From: Hydrogenovibrio sp. JE_KL2
GTDB taxonomy: Bacteria > Pseudomonadota > Gammaproteobacteria > Thiomicrospirales > Thiomicrospiraceae
Length of the DNA: 64,000 nt
Assembly: GCF_009296185.1 (NCBI RefSeq)
Contig: NZ_WBJR01000006.1
Location: forward strand, 1 to 64,000
Direction: 5' to 3'
This document shows positions 31,938-38,791 of this stretch, piece by piece. Position numbers and translations under genes: made by a program. The stretch's first letter is position 1. Every line of letters begins with the position of its first letter. The notes beneath the pieces were generated by a model, which did no database searches, was not told the DNA's origin, and saw only the letters and a program-made list of their open reading frames with translations.

Positions 31938-33334
31938 TGGCAAATCACACTTTGATTCCTCTAATGACGATAGATATAGCGCTACCTGTTCAGGCCTTTA
32001 GGTTTGAATACACACTGGTGGGAAGAAGTGATCTACCCTTCATCCGTGAGTTTATCCTGCGCCTGTTGAAAGTGGGGAATATGTCGGCTACTCACTTGGC
32101 GAAGTTTCTTGGCCTCACTGAGAAAGAGGTCAGCATAGCCGTGTCACAATTAGTCAGCCTGAATGAAATCTGCTTGGACAACGAAGGCAATATTCAACTG
32201 ACAGCTGAAGCTCACAAATATTTTGATGGGCCTTCTGATAATCGCCCGAAAATCACAAAACTATTTGAAGGAACCAGTACCTTCAAATTTGACCTATTGT
32301 CATTTGGCTTAATTCGACCCTATGACAAGATAAGTCCTCCTCTTAATACTTTACGTCTTTCTCCTGAAACAGAAAAGCTCAGCAACAGTGTCAACTATGC
32401 TAAATCGGCATTCCTACGAAACTACATTGATATTTTTGAGGAAGAGTCGATCAGCTTCGATGGTGTTAACGATATTCGTAAAGTAGAGCTGTATAAATTA
32501 TCTGACGTCAGAAAGAACAAAGATTATAACACCAGATTTTCTCTTACTTTTTCTCTGGATACTGAACGTAATTCAATCGAGCGACATTCAGACAGCCGCT
32601 TTTTCGATGTTGATGAAATCCAAAAGAATCTCAACGAGGTACTACTCAGCTCATTTAACACATCTAACATTCAGGATATTGTTTCTGCGTTAGATACGCT
32701 AGATGAAACACAATTGCTAGATTGTTTTACACCGGATGGCATTGACCTTACGGCACTGGCTATATTGGCGGTCAAACAAAGCGCCTCATCATCTGGCCGC
32801 TCATACTTTCTAGGCTCGCCAACAAATAGTGCTAATTGGAGCCAACTAACGACTCTCATAAAAAAACATCTGAAGGACGGTAAATCCACTGCCACATGTA
32901 CCTGGTTAGCACCGTCAGATCGCTTTTGGTTAATGAGCAATCAATCCTTTAGCCGAACTTCTGAATTAATCAACGCCACTAAAGGGCTTGAGGCACAACT
33001 TTATGTGCCTGTTGAAGGTAGTAAGGATAAGCATCAGGAATTGTTATGGAAGAAATCACTCGGCTCTATGAAGGGCAAGGCCATAAAGGTTTCAGAAGGC
33101 TTTATGGGTGGATCAGTAGAAGTAATTTTAGTGCCAGGAATAGTTTCCATGGTCTGCTTTTACTTACAAAATCCAGGTGAATCAGTATCTATCCCGTTTG
33201 GGTTCATCACGACAGGTGAATTAGATATAGATCGTATCCATCAAAACTTTGAGTCATACCTACAAAGCTATGATACGCATATGGAAAAAAGAGATTACGG
33301 CCCTTTGGTACTTAGTGGCCAGAAATTGGTATGA
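31937..33334 (+). CDS. Winged-helix partner of the NERD-kinase-helicase protein
   Basis: I do not recognise the family of this 465-residue protein. Residues about 35-100 look like a winged helix (LPFIREFILRLLKVGNMSAT, then HLAKFLGLTEKEVSIAVSQL). The C-terminal half (about 280-460) alternates strands and helices. In Mokosh the partner is a phospholipase D-type nuclease, but I find no HxKxxxxD motif here. If it has that fold it is degenerate. Its ATG overlaps the upstream TAA (TAATG), so the two are translationally coupled and very likely act together. Confidence 0.65.
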   Translation: MANHTLIPLMTIDIALPVQAFRFEYTLVGRSDLPFIREFILRLLKVGNMSATHLAKFLGLTEKEVSIAVSQLVSLNEICLDNEGNIQLTAEAHKYFDGPSDNRPKITKLFEGTSTFKFDLLSFGLIRPYDKISPPLNTLRLSPETEKLSNSVNYAKSAFLRNYIDIFEEESISFDGVNDIRKVELYKLSDVRKNKDYNTRFSLTFSLDTERNSIERHSDSRFFDVDEIQKNLNEVLLSSFNTSNIQDIVSALDTLDETQLLDCFTPDGIDLTALAILAVKQSASSSGRSYFLGSPTNSANWSQLTTLIKKHLKDGKSTATCTWLAPSDRFWLMSNQSFSRTSELINATKGLEAQLYVPVEGSKDKHQELLWKKSLGSMKGKAIKVSEGFMGGSVEVILVPGIVSMVCFYLQNPGESVSIPFGFITTGELDIDRIHQNFESYLQSYDTHMEKRDYGPLVLSGQKLV

Positions 33335-33381
33335 CAGTTTGATGCAAGATTCTTGAAGTTATCGAACTAAGCAACCCTGTT

Positions 33382-33412
33382 TGAACCTTCACACTATCGT
33401 GTCGGAGGTTCA
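33382..33412. repeat. Imperfect inverted repeat after the defence operon
   Basis: TGAACCT (33382-33388) and AGGTTCA (33406-33412) form a stem that also brings ACAC and GTGT close. No T-run follows, so it is not a typical terminator. It could act as a transcript end structure or a recombination site. Confidence 0.45.
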
Positions 33413-33464
33413 CTAGAGCTCAACAGGTAAGAAGTCATCGTATTTCTCTATTCTCTTTTCCTTT

Positions 33465-33647
33465 ATGACCTCTGCAAGTTCACTTTACCACTACACTGTG
33501 TGTTTTGAAGATGATCGTTTCGTAGATGTATCTTTTGAAGAGGATGGGCAAGATGATAGAACAAAAGGCACTTTAGTTTTGAAATATCTTTTTGAGTGCG
33601 ATTTTCAGCAACAACAGCATTATAGGTTTGTACTTAAAAGCCAATAG
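33465..33647 (+). CDS. Possible small protein, 60 residues
   Basis: The frame encodes an acidic peptide (YHYTVCFEDDRFVDVSFEED) between the defence operon and the serine recombinase. There is no clear ribosome-binding site (the bases before the ATG are pyrimidine-rich) and no family I recognise. It may be a remnant or chance frame. Confidence 0.3.
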   Translation: MTSASSLYHYTVCFEDDRFVDVSFEEDGQDDRTKGTLVLKYLFECDFQQQQHYRFVLKSQ

Positions 33648-33658
33648 TAACTATTAAA

Positions 33659-33684
33659 TTCTCAAAATGTATACATTTTGAGAA
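33659..33684. repeat. Perfect 26-bp palindrome upstream of the serine recombinase
   Basis: The half site TTCTCAAAATGTA is followed directly by its exact reverse complement. It lies 68 bases before the recombinase ATG and just upstream of a candidate promoter (TTGTAT 33693-33698, TATAAT 33714-33719). Serine recombinases bind inverted half sites of about 12 bases, so it may be a crossover or binding site, an operator, or both. Confidence 0.75.
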
Positions 33685-33692
33685 TAACGCTT

Positions 33693-33719
33693 TTGTATTA
33701 TTATTTTATGTCTTATAAT
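33693..33719 (+). promoter_or_regulatory. Candidate promoter of the serine recombinase
   Basis: TTGTAT (33693-33698) and TATAAT (33714-33719) are separated by 15 bases, or by 17 if TTTTGT at 33691-33696 is the -35. It directly adjoins the 26-bp palindrome, so a protein bound there could block it. Confidence 0.5.
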
Positions 33720-33751
33720 TAAATTATTGAAAAGTCTAAAAGGTTTTAATA

Positions 33752-34585
33752 ATGGCTGTTGTAGGGTACGCTCGTGTTTCGAGTTTAGGTCAAAAGCTGG
33801 ATGTGCAACTCGAAAAGCTGAATAAGTATGGTTGTGACAAAATATTTGAAGAAAAAGTCAGTGGCACCACAGCGAACCGTGTTCAGTTGCAGCGGTGTTT
33901 AGAATACCTTCGTGAAGGTGATAGTCTCGTCATCACTAAGTTAGACCGCTTGGCCCGCTCTACATTTCATTTAACCCAAATTGCGAATCAGCTTGAAGAG
34001 AAGTCTATCGATTTTGTTGTGTTGGATCAGCAAATTGATACTTCAACGCCAACGGGTAAGTTACTCTTCAATATGCTGGCCAGCATTGCTGAATTTGAAA
34101 CGGAGATCCGTAAAGAGCGGCAGCTTGAAGGCATTGAGAAAGCTAAATCGAAAGGCGTGAAGTTTGGGGCTAAGAAGAAGCTCTCAGAAGAAGAAATTGA
34201 GCAAATGACTCAAGAGCGCGAGTCCGGTGTCTTAGTTAAAGACTTGGCTAAGAAATATGGTATCAGTATTCCGAGCGTTTATCGCTTGATAGGAGGTGAA
34301 ATGGACTTACAACGTGCTTTAAATTCAGTGGGAAAAACTTGTTTTGTGAAGTACTACGAAGAATTTGCTTCTGATAAGCCAGTTGAGGATATTGTTGAAC
34401 TTTTACTTAATGAAGAAGGTTATGCTGAAACTGCCAGCAGAACGAGAATCAATAATGCCAGAAGAATAATTAGGTTAGGATTGACGAATCAGGCTTTGGA
34501 CTTGATTCTAGAATCAAGTCATCCTATGGTTGGTGGTGAAATTAAAAAAGGCGCAAGACAAATTCAAGATAAAAAATTGAAGTAG
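33752..34585 (+). CDS. Serine recombinase (resolvase/invertase family) with C-terminal extension
   Basis: The 277-residue protein has a resolvase catalytic domain (about 1-140) with the nucleophile serine in GYARVSSLGQ and the arginines of TKLDRLARST. A helix-turn-helix follows (VKDLAKKYGISIPSVYRLI, about 164-182), where Tn3 or Hin-like proteins normally end. A further stretch of about 94 residues (DLQRALNSVGKTCFVKYYEE onward) continues in frame and matches nothing I know. An AGGAGGTGAA ribosome-binding site at 34291-34300 stands directly before the methionine codon at 34301 that opens this extension, so it may also be made separately. Confidence 0.85.
   Translation: MAVVGYARVSSLGQKLDVQLEKLNKYGCDKIFEEKVSGTTANRVQLQRCLEYLREGDSLVITKLDRLARSTFHLTQIANQLEEKSIDFVVLDQQIDTSTPTGKLLFNMLASIAEFETEIRKERQLEGIEKAKSKGVKFGAKKKLSEEEIEQMTQERESGVLVKDLAKKYGISIPSVYRLIGGEMDLQRALNSVGKTCFVKYYEEFASDKPVEDIVELLLNEEGYAETASRTRINNARRIIRLGLTNQALDLILESSHPMVGGEIKKGARQIQDKKLK
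34301..34585 (+). CDS. Possible separately translated C-terminal product of the serine recombinase
   Basis: This in-frame internal ATG is preceded by AGGAGGTGAA (34291-34300), the strongest Shine-Dalgarno-like sequence in the region. It would give a 94-residue protein of the extension alone, with helices such as RTRINNARRIIRLGL. Whether it is translated cannot be judged from sequence. The purine-rich stretch may only encode the residues IGGE. Confidence 0.35.
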   Translation: MDLQRALNSVGKTCFVKYYEEFASDKPVEDIVELLLNEEGYAETASRTRINNARRIIRLGLTNQALDLILESSHPMVGGEIKKGARQIQDKKLK

Positions 34586-34618
34586 TCACTATTTTTAAAT
34601 CCTAAATTTTTTTAAATC

Positions 34619-34635
34619 TTTACCTAATTGGTAAA
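34619..34635. promoter_or_regulatory. Candidate operator of the higBA-like pair
   Basis: TTTACC and GGTAAA are perfect inverted arms separated by five bases. They stand just upstream of a TATAAA-like -10 region and about 22 bases before the toxin start. HigA-type antitoxins commonly repress their own operon by binding such sites. Confidence 0.5.
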
Positions 34636-34657
34636 AAAATATAAAATAGGTAACGTT

Positions 34658-34987
34658 TTGGAAATCCTATTTGACAATAAAAAAATCAGAGAGCTCTGTG
34701 AGAATAAGAGTAAAGCTGTGAAGAAGCTTGGGTCAGATTGTGCGCGTAAGTTGCGTACTCGTTTGAGTGATTTGGAGGCTGTTAGTAGGGTGACCGAGCT
34801 TGTTGCAGGAAATCCACATCCTCTTGAAGGAGATAGGACAGGCCAGTTTGCACTTGATCTTGCAGGAGGTTGGCGTTTAGTTTTTTGTCCTGCTAATGAT
34901 CCTTGTCCCATGAAGGATGATGGTGGAATTGATTGGTCAAAAGTGACCATAGTTAACATAGAGTATATAGGAGATTATCATGGCTGA
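34658..34987 (+). CDS. higB: HigB/RelE-family toxin
   Basis: The protein is a probable ribosome-dependent mRNA interferase of the type II RelE/HigB superfamily. It contains KLGSDCARKLRTRLSDLE, HPLEGDRTGQFALDLAGGWR and the terminal EYIGDYHG, typical of plasmid-maintenance killer proteins. A TTG at 34628 is in frame, but it falls inside the operator. The TTG at 34658 has AGGT about eight bases upstream and gives MEILFDNKKIRELCE, a familiar family start. It overlaps the antitoxin gene by eight bases. Confidence 0.85.
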   Translation: MEILFDNKKIRELCENKSKAVKKLGSDCARKLRTRLSDLEAVSRVTELVAGNPHPLEGDRTGQFALDLAGGWRLVFCPANDPCPMKDDGGIDWSKVTIVNIEYIGDYHG

Positions 34988-36101
34988 GTTGAGTGTTGAA
35001 TTTGCGCCAGACTGGGTCTCTCCGCCTGGCGAATCCATTATTGATATTTCTGAAGAACGTGGTTGGTCTCAAAGTGAGCTTGCTCAACGTTTGGGATATA
35101 CAGAAAAACACGTTAGTCAGCTTATCAATGGAAAAGTAGCACTTAGTGTTGATGCTGCATCGCGGCTGGAACGTGTGGTTGGTGGAACAGTTGCATTCTG
35201 GCTATCTCGTGAAGCAAATTATCAAAATCATAAAGCTCGACTAGAGGCCGCTGAAAAGCATTCTAGTTGGGTATCTTGGCTAGATGAGTTGCCAGTTAAA
35301 GATCTAATGAATAGTGGATTCATTCAAAAACAACGTTTGCTTGAAAAGAATAAGCCTGGTGTCGTTGAATCATGCCTTCGATTTTTTGGAGTTGCGTCTC
35401 CTGATGAATGGAGAAGTTACTACGCAGGAATGCAGGTAGCTTTTAGAAAAAGCAAAGCTGAGCAATGTGACGTGGGTGCAATATCATCTTGGCTACGCTT
35501 AGGAGAGCAATATGCTGAGAGAATTGAGGTTCCTAAGTACAACAAGGCCCGTTTTGAAAAAGCTTTAGACGAGATTCGTACCTTCACATGTCAGCCGCCA
35601 GAAGAGTTTGAGCCAAAAATGAGGAAACTGCTTTCAGGTGCGGGAGTTACTTTTATTTTAGTACCAGCTATTCCCAGAGCCCATGTAAGTGGAGTAGCTC
35701 GATGGCTAGGGCCTACTAGACCTTTAATACAGTTGTCATTGTATGGCAAAACAAATGATAAATTTTGGTTCACTTTTTTTCATGAAGCGGCCCATATATT
35801 GTTGCATTCAGGAACTAGAGAAGAAAAAAAATCCATTTTCCTTGATGATCCGAATTCATCTCATTCTGATTCATCTGAGGAGCATGAGGCAAATGCTTGG
35901 GCTGGAAACTGGTTAATACCTTCTGAGCTTTCGGGGCTATTAGCCAGTTTGAATACTAAAGCTGGGGTAGAGGCCTTTGCAAAAGAAATTGGCATACATC
36001 CAGGCATTGTGGTGGGTCGTTTACAGCATGATGGGTTTATACAACCCTCATGGATGAATGATCTAAAAGAAAAATTTGAATTTGCAAAAAATCCAAATTG
36101 A
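34980..36101 (+). CDS. higA: HigA-type antitoxin with ImmA/IrrE peptidase domain
   Basis: The 373-residue protein has an XRE helix-turn-helix near residues 20-75 (WSQSELAQRLGYTEKHVSQL) and a C-terminal ImmA/IrrE-type metallopeptidase-like domain with HEAAHILLH near residue 265, which fits HExxH. HigA antitoxins are usually about 100 residues, so this is the long fusion form. It probably neutralises the upstream toxin and autoregulates the pair. The peptidase part may couple antitoxin turnover to stress. It is the last recognisable island gene. Confidence 0.85.
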   Translation: MAELSVEFAPDWVSPPGESIIDISEERGWSQSELAQRLGYTEKHVSQLINGKVALSVDAASRLERVVGGTVAFWLSREANYQNHKARLEAAEKHSSWVSWLDELPVKDLMNSGFIQKQRLLEKNKPGVVESCLRFFGVASPDEWRSYYAGMQVAFRKSKAEQCDVGAISSWLRLGEQYAERIEVPKYNKARFEKALDEIRTFTCQPPEEFEPKMRKLLSGAGVTFILVPAIPRAHVSGVARWLGPTRPLIQLSLYGKTNDKFWFTFFHEAAHILLHSGTREEKKSIFLDDPNSSHSDSSEEHEANAWAGNWLIPSELSGLLASLNTKAGVEAFAKEIGIHPGIVVGRLQHDGFIQPSWMNDLKEKFEFAKNPN

Positions 36102-36258
36102 TAGAGCAGTCTCATCACAAATTGACATTTTTATATAATTGATATAAAAATTAACTAAATAATTTACAATTATTTTTAATTAATTGTTTTATAAGGGTGT
36201 TTGTATAATCAGGTAAATTTAACCATTCTAAGCTTTCTTCAAAGTTCTGGGCGATGTT
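36102..36258 (+). other. AT-rich right edge of the island
   Basis: These bases hold no gene and are very AT-rich, with runs such as AATTTACAATTATTTTTAAT. They separate the toxin-antitoxin pair from the minus-strand amine cluster and probably contain the island's right boundary. I could not find a clear direct repeat matching the left edge. Confidence 0.4.
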
Positions 36259-36260
36259 TA

Positions 36261-36286
36261 AAAAAGCTCCTCTTTAGGAGCTTTTT
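36261..36286. terminator. Bidirectional terminator overlapping the eamA-type stop codon
   Basis: AAAAAGCTCCT (36261-36271) and AGGAGCTTTTT (36276-36286) form an eleven-base stem with a four-base loop, with T-runs in both directions. The minus-strand transporter stop codon (36274-36276) lies at the loop, so the final codons are part of the hairpin. Confidence 0.85.
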
Positions 36287-37176
36287 TTGTATTTGAACGA
36301 CATGCGAATATTGGTTTTTGGGAGTGGAAGCGTTTCCATCATTGCAGCAGCAAGGATCAGTATGCCGCCGACAACTTCCAATCCTTGAAGGGTCTCATTC
36401 AAAATGAAGTGTGCCGATACTACGGCGGTGAAAAGTTCTAGAATCAGAATGATAGAAGATTTTCCGGATTCAATGTGAGTGACAGCCCATTGGGTTCCAA
36501 AGTTTGCCGTCAACATCCAAATTAATGCAAAGCCCAATAAAATCAGCCAAGCGCTAAAACTTACATCAGGAAGTATCGCGGGTTGCTGCGTCATCATGCC
36601 GATTGTGATGGCGGCAAAAAAAGCGGCGCCGATAAACATAACGTGTAACTTCAGCATAATGGGTAAATTCGGGGAAGCGCGATAGACAATGTTGTTCATC
36701 GCAAACAAAAGACCTGATAGCAACGCCGTCAAATCAACCCAACTTACTGGGGAGGTGAAGACAGACATTCCGCCTTCGACTAAAAACACGCCAAGTAGTG
36801 CAAACCCCATACCTAGGAATCTAAGAGGCGTTATTTTCTCTTTCAAGAATATACGCCCGCCAATCACTCCCCAAAATGGAATCAGGTAATAAAGCACCAT
36901 GGCTCGTATGACATCGCCATACACCATAGAAGTGTTGAATGCTAGCTGTGTACCGCCGCCTAAGAGCAAAATTCCGATTAGGTAAGGCCAATTTTGAATT
37001 GCCAGCTTTCGATATTTCCAGACAATCGGTAGTGTGGCAATGGTCATCAGGCAATAAATCAATAGTGTGATAGCTATGCCGTCGAAACCTTTTTCATGGA
37101 GATACTTAAGCGGTAGCCAGGTAAGTCCCCACAAGATTGAAGAAATCGAGAGCGTTAAAATTGCGACATTTTGCAT
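36274..37176 (-). CDS. EamA-family (DMT superfamily) transporter
   Basis: The 300-residue inner-membrane protein has about ten hydrophobic helices in two EamA repeats, with SSILWGLTWLPLKYLHEKG at the start and ALIWMLTANFGTQWAVTHIE in the second repeat. The family exports or imports small metabolites such as amino acids, and the substrate here is unknown. It is the distal gene downstream of the dimethylamine genes on the minus strand, separated from the cupin gene by 162 bases that hold a long hairpin. Confidence 0.85.
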   Translation of the reverse strand: MQNVAILTLSISSILWGLTWLPLKYLHEKGFDGIAITLLIYCLMTIATLPIVWKYRKLAIQNWPYLIGILLLGGGTQLAFNTSMVYGDVIRAMVLYYLIPFWGVIGGRIFLKEKITPLRFLGMGFALLGVFLVEGGMSVFTSPVSWVDLTALLSGLLFAMNNIVYRASPNLPIMLKLHVMFIGAAFFAAITIGMMTQQPAILPDVSFSAWLILLGFALIWMLTANFGTQWAVTHIESGKSSIILILELFTAVVSAHFILNETLQGLEVVGGILILAAAMMETLPLPKTNIRMSFKYKKSS

Positions 37177-37237
37177 AGAAGTTCAACCGTGAGTAACATG
37201 CTAAGTTGGTTTGTTTTCTTATCATGCTTGTAGGTGG

Positions 37238-37269
37238 AACCCTCAAGCAACCAAAGTTGGTTGAGGGTT
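37238..37269. repeat. Long hairpin between the cupin and EamA genes
   Basis: AACCCTCAA (37238-37246) pairs with TTGAGGGTT (37261-37269), and CAAC (37248-37251) with GTTG (37256-37259). Neither strand has a T-run afterwards. It may reduce readthrough from the dimethylamine genes into the transporter, or stabilise the upstream mRNA. Confidence 0.6.
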
Positions 37270-37338
37270 TAGATGGCTAAGTCTGTTGTGGGATATTCAA
37301 CAAATATAAATGTGCCAATTTGCTAGAGACTTATTTTT

Positions 37339-37695
37339 TTAACCTTCCCCTTCAAGACGTTGGCCACAGAAGAACCCGAGGCCAACACTAGGCGATTGGA
37401 AAGTGATAACACTTCCTTTAGCGAAGTAGAAAACATCGCCCACTCTTGCGTGGACTTCCTGACCTGTTTCGTCTGTAATGATCATTTCTCCTTCTACAAT
37501 AATTTTCATTTCATGGTAGTGGTAGGTATAAACCAAAGGCTTATCAGACTTTTCCATTCTAAAGAAACCACCAACGATGGTTTTTTCAGGGTCATCAGAG
37601 ACGGTTAAGTCTGCCAAAAAGGCATTGGTGTTTTCGACGCCCATGCTTGGAAGCTTGAATCGTTTTGTTGCAACAGGGTAGTGTGTCATTGCCAT
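37339..37695 (-). CDS. Small cupin protein of the dimethylamine operon
   Basis: The single-domain cupin of 118 residues has YTYHYHEMKIIVEGEMII as the first cupin motif and GDVFYFAKGSVITF as the second. Its closest look is to the EutQ/DUF861 type. It lies 63 bases after the heme-dependent demethylase gene on the same strand. It could be an assembly factor, a formaldehyde- or amine-binding accessory protein, or a minor subunit. No specific role can be read from the sequence. Confidence 0.75.
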   Translation of the reverse strand: MAMTHYPVATKRFKLPSMGVENTNAFLADLTVSDDPEKTIVGGFFRMEKSDKPLVYTYHYHEMKIIVEGEMIITDETGQEVHARVGDVFYFAKGSVITFQSPSVGLGFFCGQRLEGEG

Positions 37696-37758
37696 AATAG
37701 GACTCCTTTGTTAAAAATTTTTTTTAGCCAGCGATCTATTTTGCGGGCAAATACTGCG

Positions 37759-38784
37759 TTAATTTTCTGGATCAAATTGCTTTAGCCATTCAACGAGAGT
37801 TGAGTGATATCGAGACAAACCTTTGTACTCAATAAGTTCACTTGGAAGCGTTTTCATGGTTCTGTGCATTCGTTTGGCCCAGGCTTTGTTCGTGACTAAA
37901 TCATTCATACTGATGAGATAGGTGCGAATACTGAATAAAAGCGCGTTGCTTCTTGCCATGCGATCAAGTACTTGTAACTCGACGCGCAAATAGACTTTTT
38001 CACCTACGTTTTCGAGCGTGACGGTGTCCCGATCTGTTCCCCAGTTTGGGTAGGTTTCCGGGGAGGTGTCCATGCGAGCATTGATGGTTAAAGTCCAATT
38101 CAAACGTCGTACAGGCTGACCTATGGGAATGGCTGTCAGAAACTTGAGGGCGCGTTCGAAAATGCCGGCTTCATGGGCTAGCGGAACAGGGCCATGCCAT
38201 TCCGAGAAACTCATGCCTGCATCAAATGCCAAGGACCAGTCTGCGGGACAGGTGATCACGCCTGCGTCCATGTATAAATCGTTATTACGTTGATCCAGTA
38301 GGGCAATGTCTCCTTGAACCTGGCAGCCAATGTATTCCAGTGGCGGTTTGGGTAGGGTGCTACTTTGACCAAAAGTGAAGGTGTCTTTGATGCCTAGCAG
38401 TTTGTTTTCCCAAGTCCAAAATTCGCCATCTTTCTCGAGCGAGAAGTAGTTTGGGTAGTCTTCAGAGAGGCTTGTCATTGCCCGATCAATAAAGTCCCAG
38501 CAAGCTAAGTCCATATGGGGCATTGCCAAACAACGTTTAGGGTTTTCTTTCAAGACGATTTCACGTTCAGCCATTTCGGACAAGTAGTGTTCGTCGATAT
38601 CAAAAAGGTGTTCGTAGACACTGTCTTTCGGCCCCGGCAGGGCGTGAGGTTCGATATTGACCGAATACATGTATTCGTCTTCTGGGAAAGGGAAGGGAAA
38701 CCGTTTAATGGCCTCTTCGCTATTGGTATAGGTGAAGTCGTCTCGGAAACTTTGAATGGCTTTGGGCGCTAATCTCATGGTCAA
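37759..38784 (-). CDS. Dimethylamine monooxygenase, heme-dependent N-demethylase subunit (DUF3445)
   Basis: The 341-residue protein belongs to the DUF3445 family, called heme-dependent oxidative N-demethylase alpha-like. FPFPFPEDEYMYSVNIEP near the N-terminus and NWTLTINARMDTSPETYP followed by LRVELQVLDRMARSNALLFS in the second half are conserved features. In marine bacteria this subunit with its reductase converts dimethylamine to methylamine and formaldehyde. It follows the reductase gene after seven bases. Dmm subunit letters vary between organisms, so I give no symbol. Confidence 0.85.
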   Translation of the reverse strand: MTMRLAPKAIQSFRDDFTYTNSEEAIKRFPFPFPEDEYMYSVNIEPHALPGPKDSVYEHLFDIDEHYLSEMAEREIVLKENPKRCLAMPHMDLACWDFIDRAMTSLSEDYPNYFSLEKDGEFWTWENKLLGIKDTFTFGQSSTLPKPPLEYIGCQVQGDIALLDQRNNDLYMDAGVITCPADWSLAFDAGMSFSEWHGPVPLAHEAGIFERALKFLTAIPIGQPVRRLNWTLTINARMDTSPETYPNWGTDRDTVTLENVGEKVYLRVELQVLDRMARSNALLFSIRTYLISMNDLVTNKAWAKRMHRTMKTLPSELIEYKGLSRYHSTLVEWLKQFDPEN

Positions 38785-38791
38785 TTCCTTC

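Noticed and set aside
26886-33334. Firm naming of the operon as Mokosh type I (mkoAB)
   Set aside because: The kinase-helicase layout fits, but the NERD domain is extra and no phospholipase D motif is seen in the partner, so only a resemblance is claimed.
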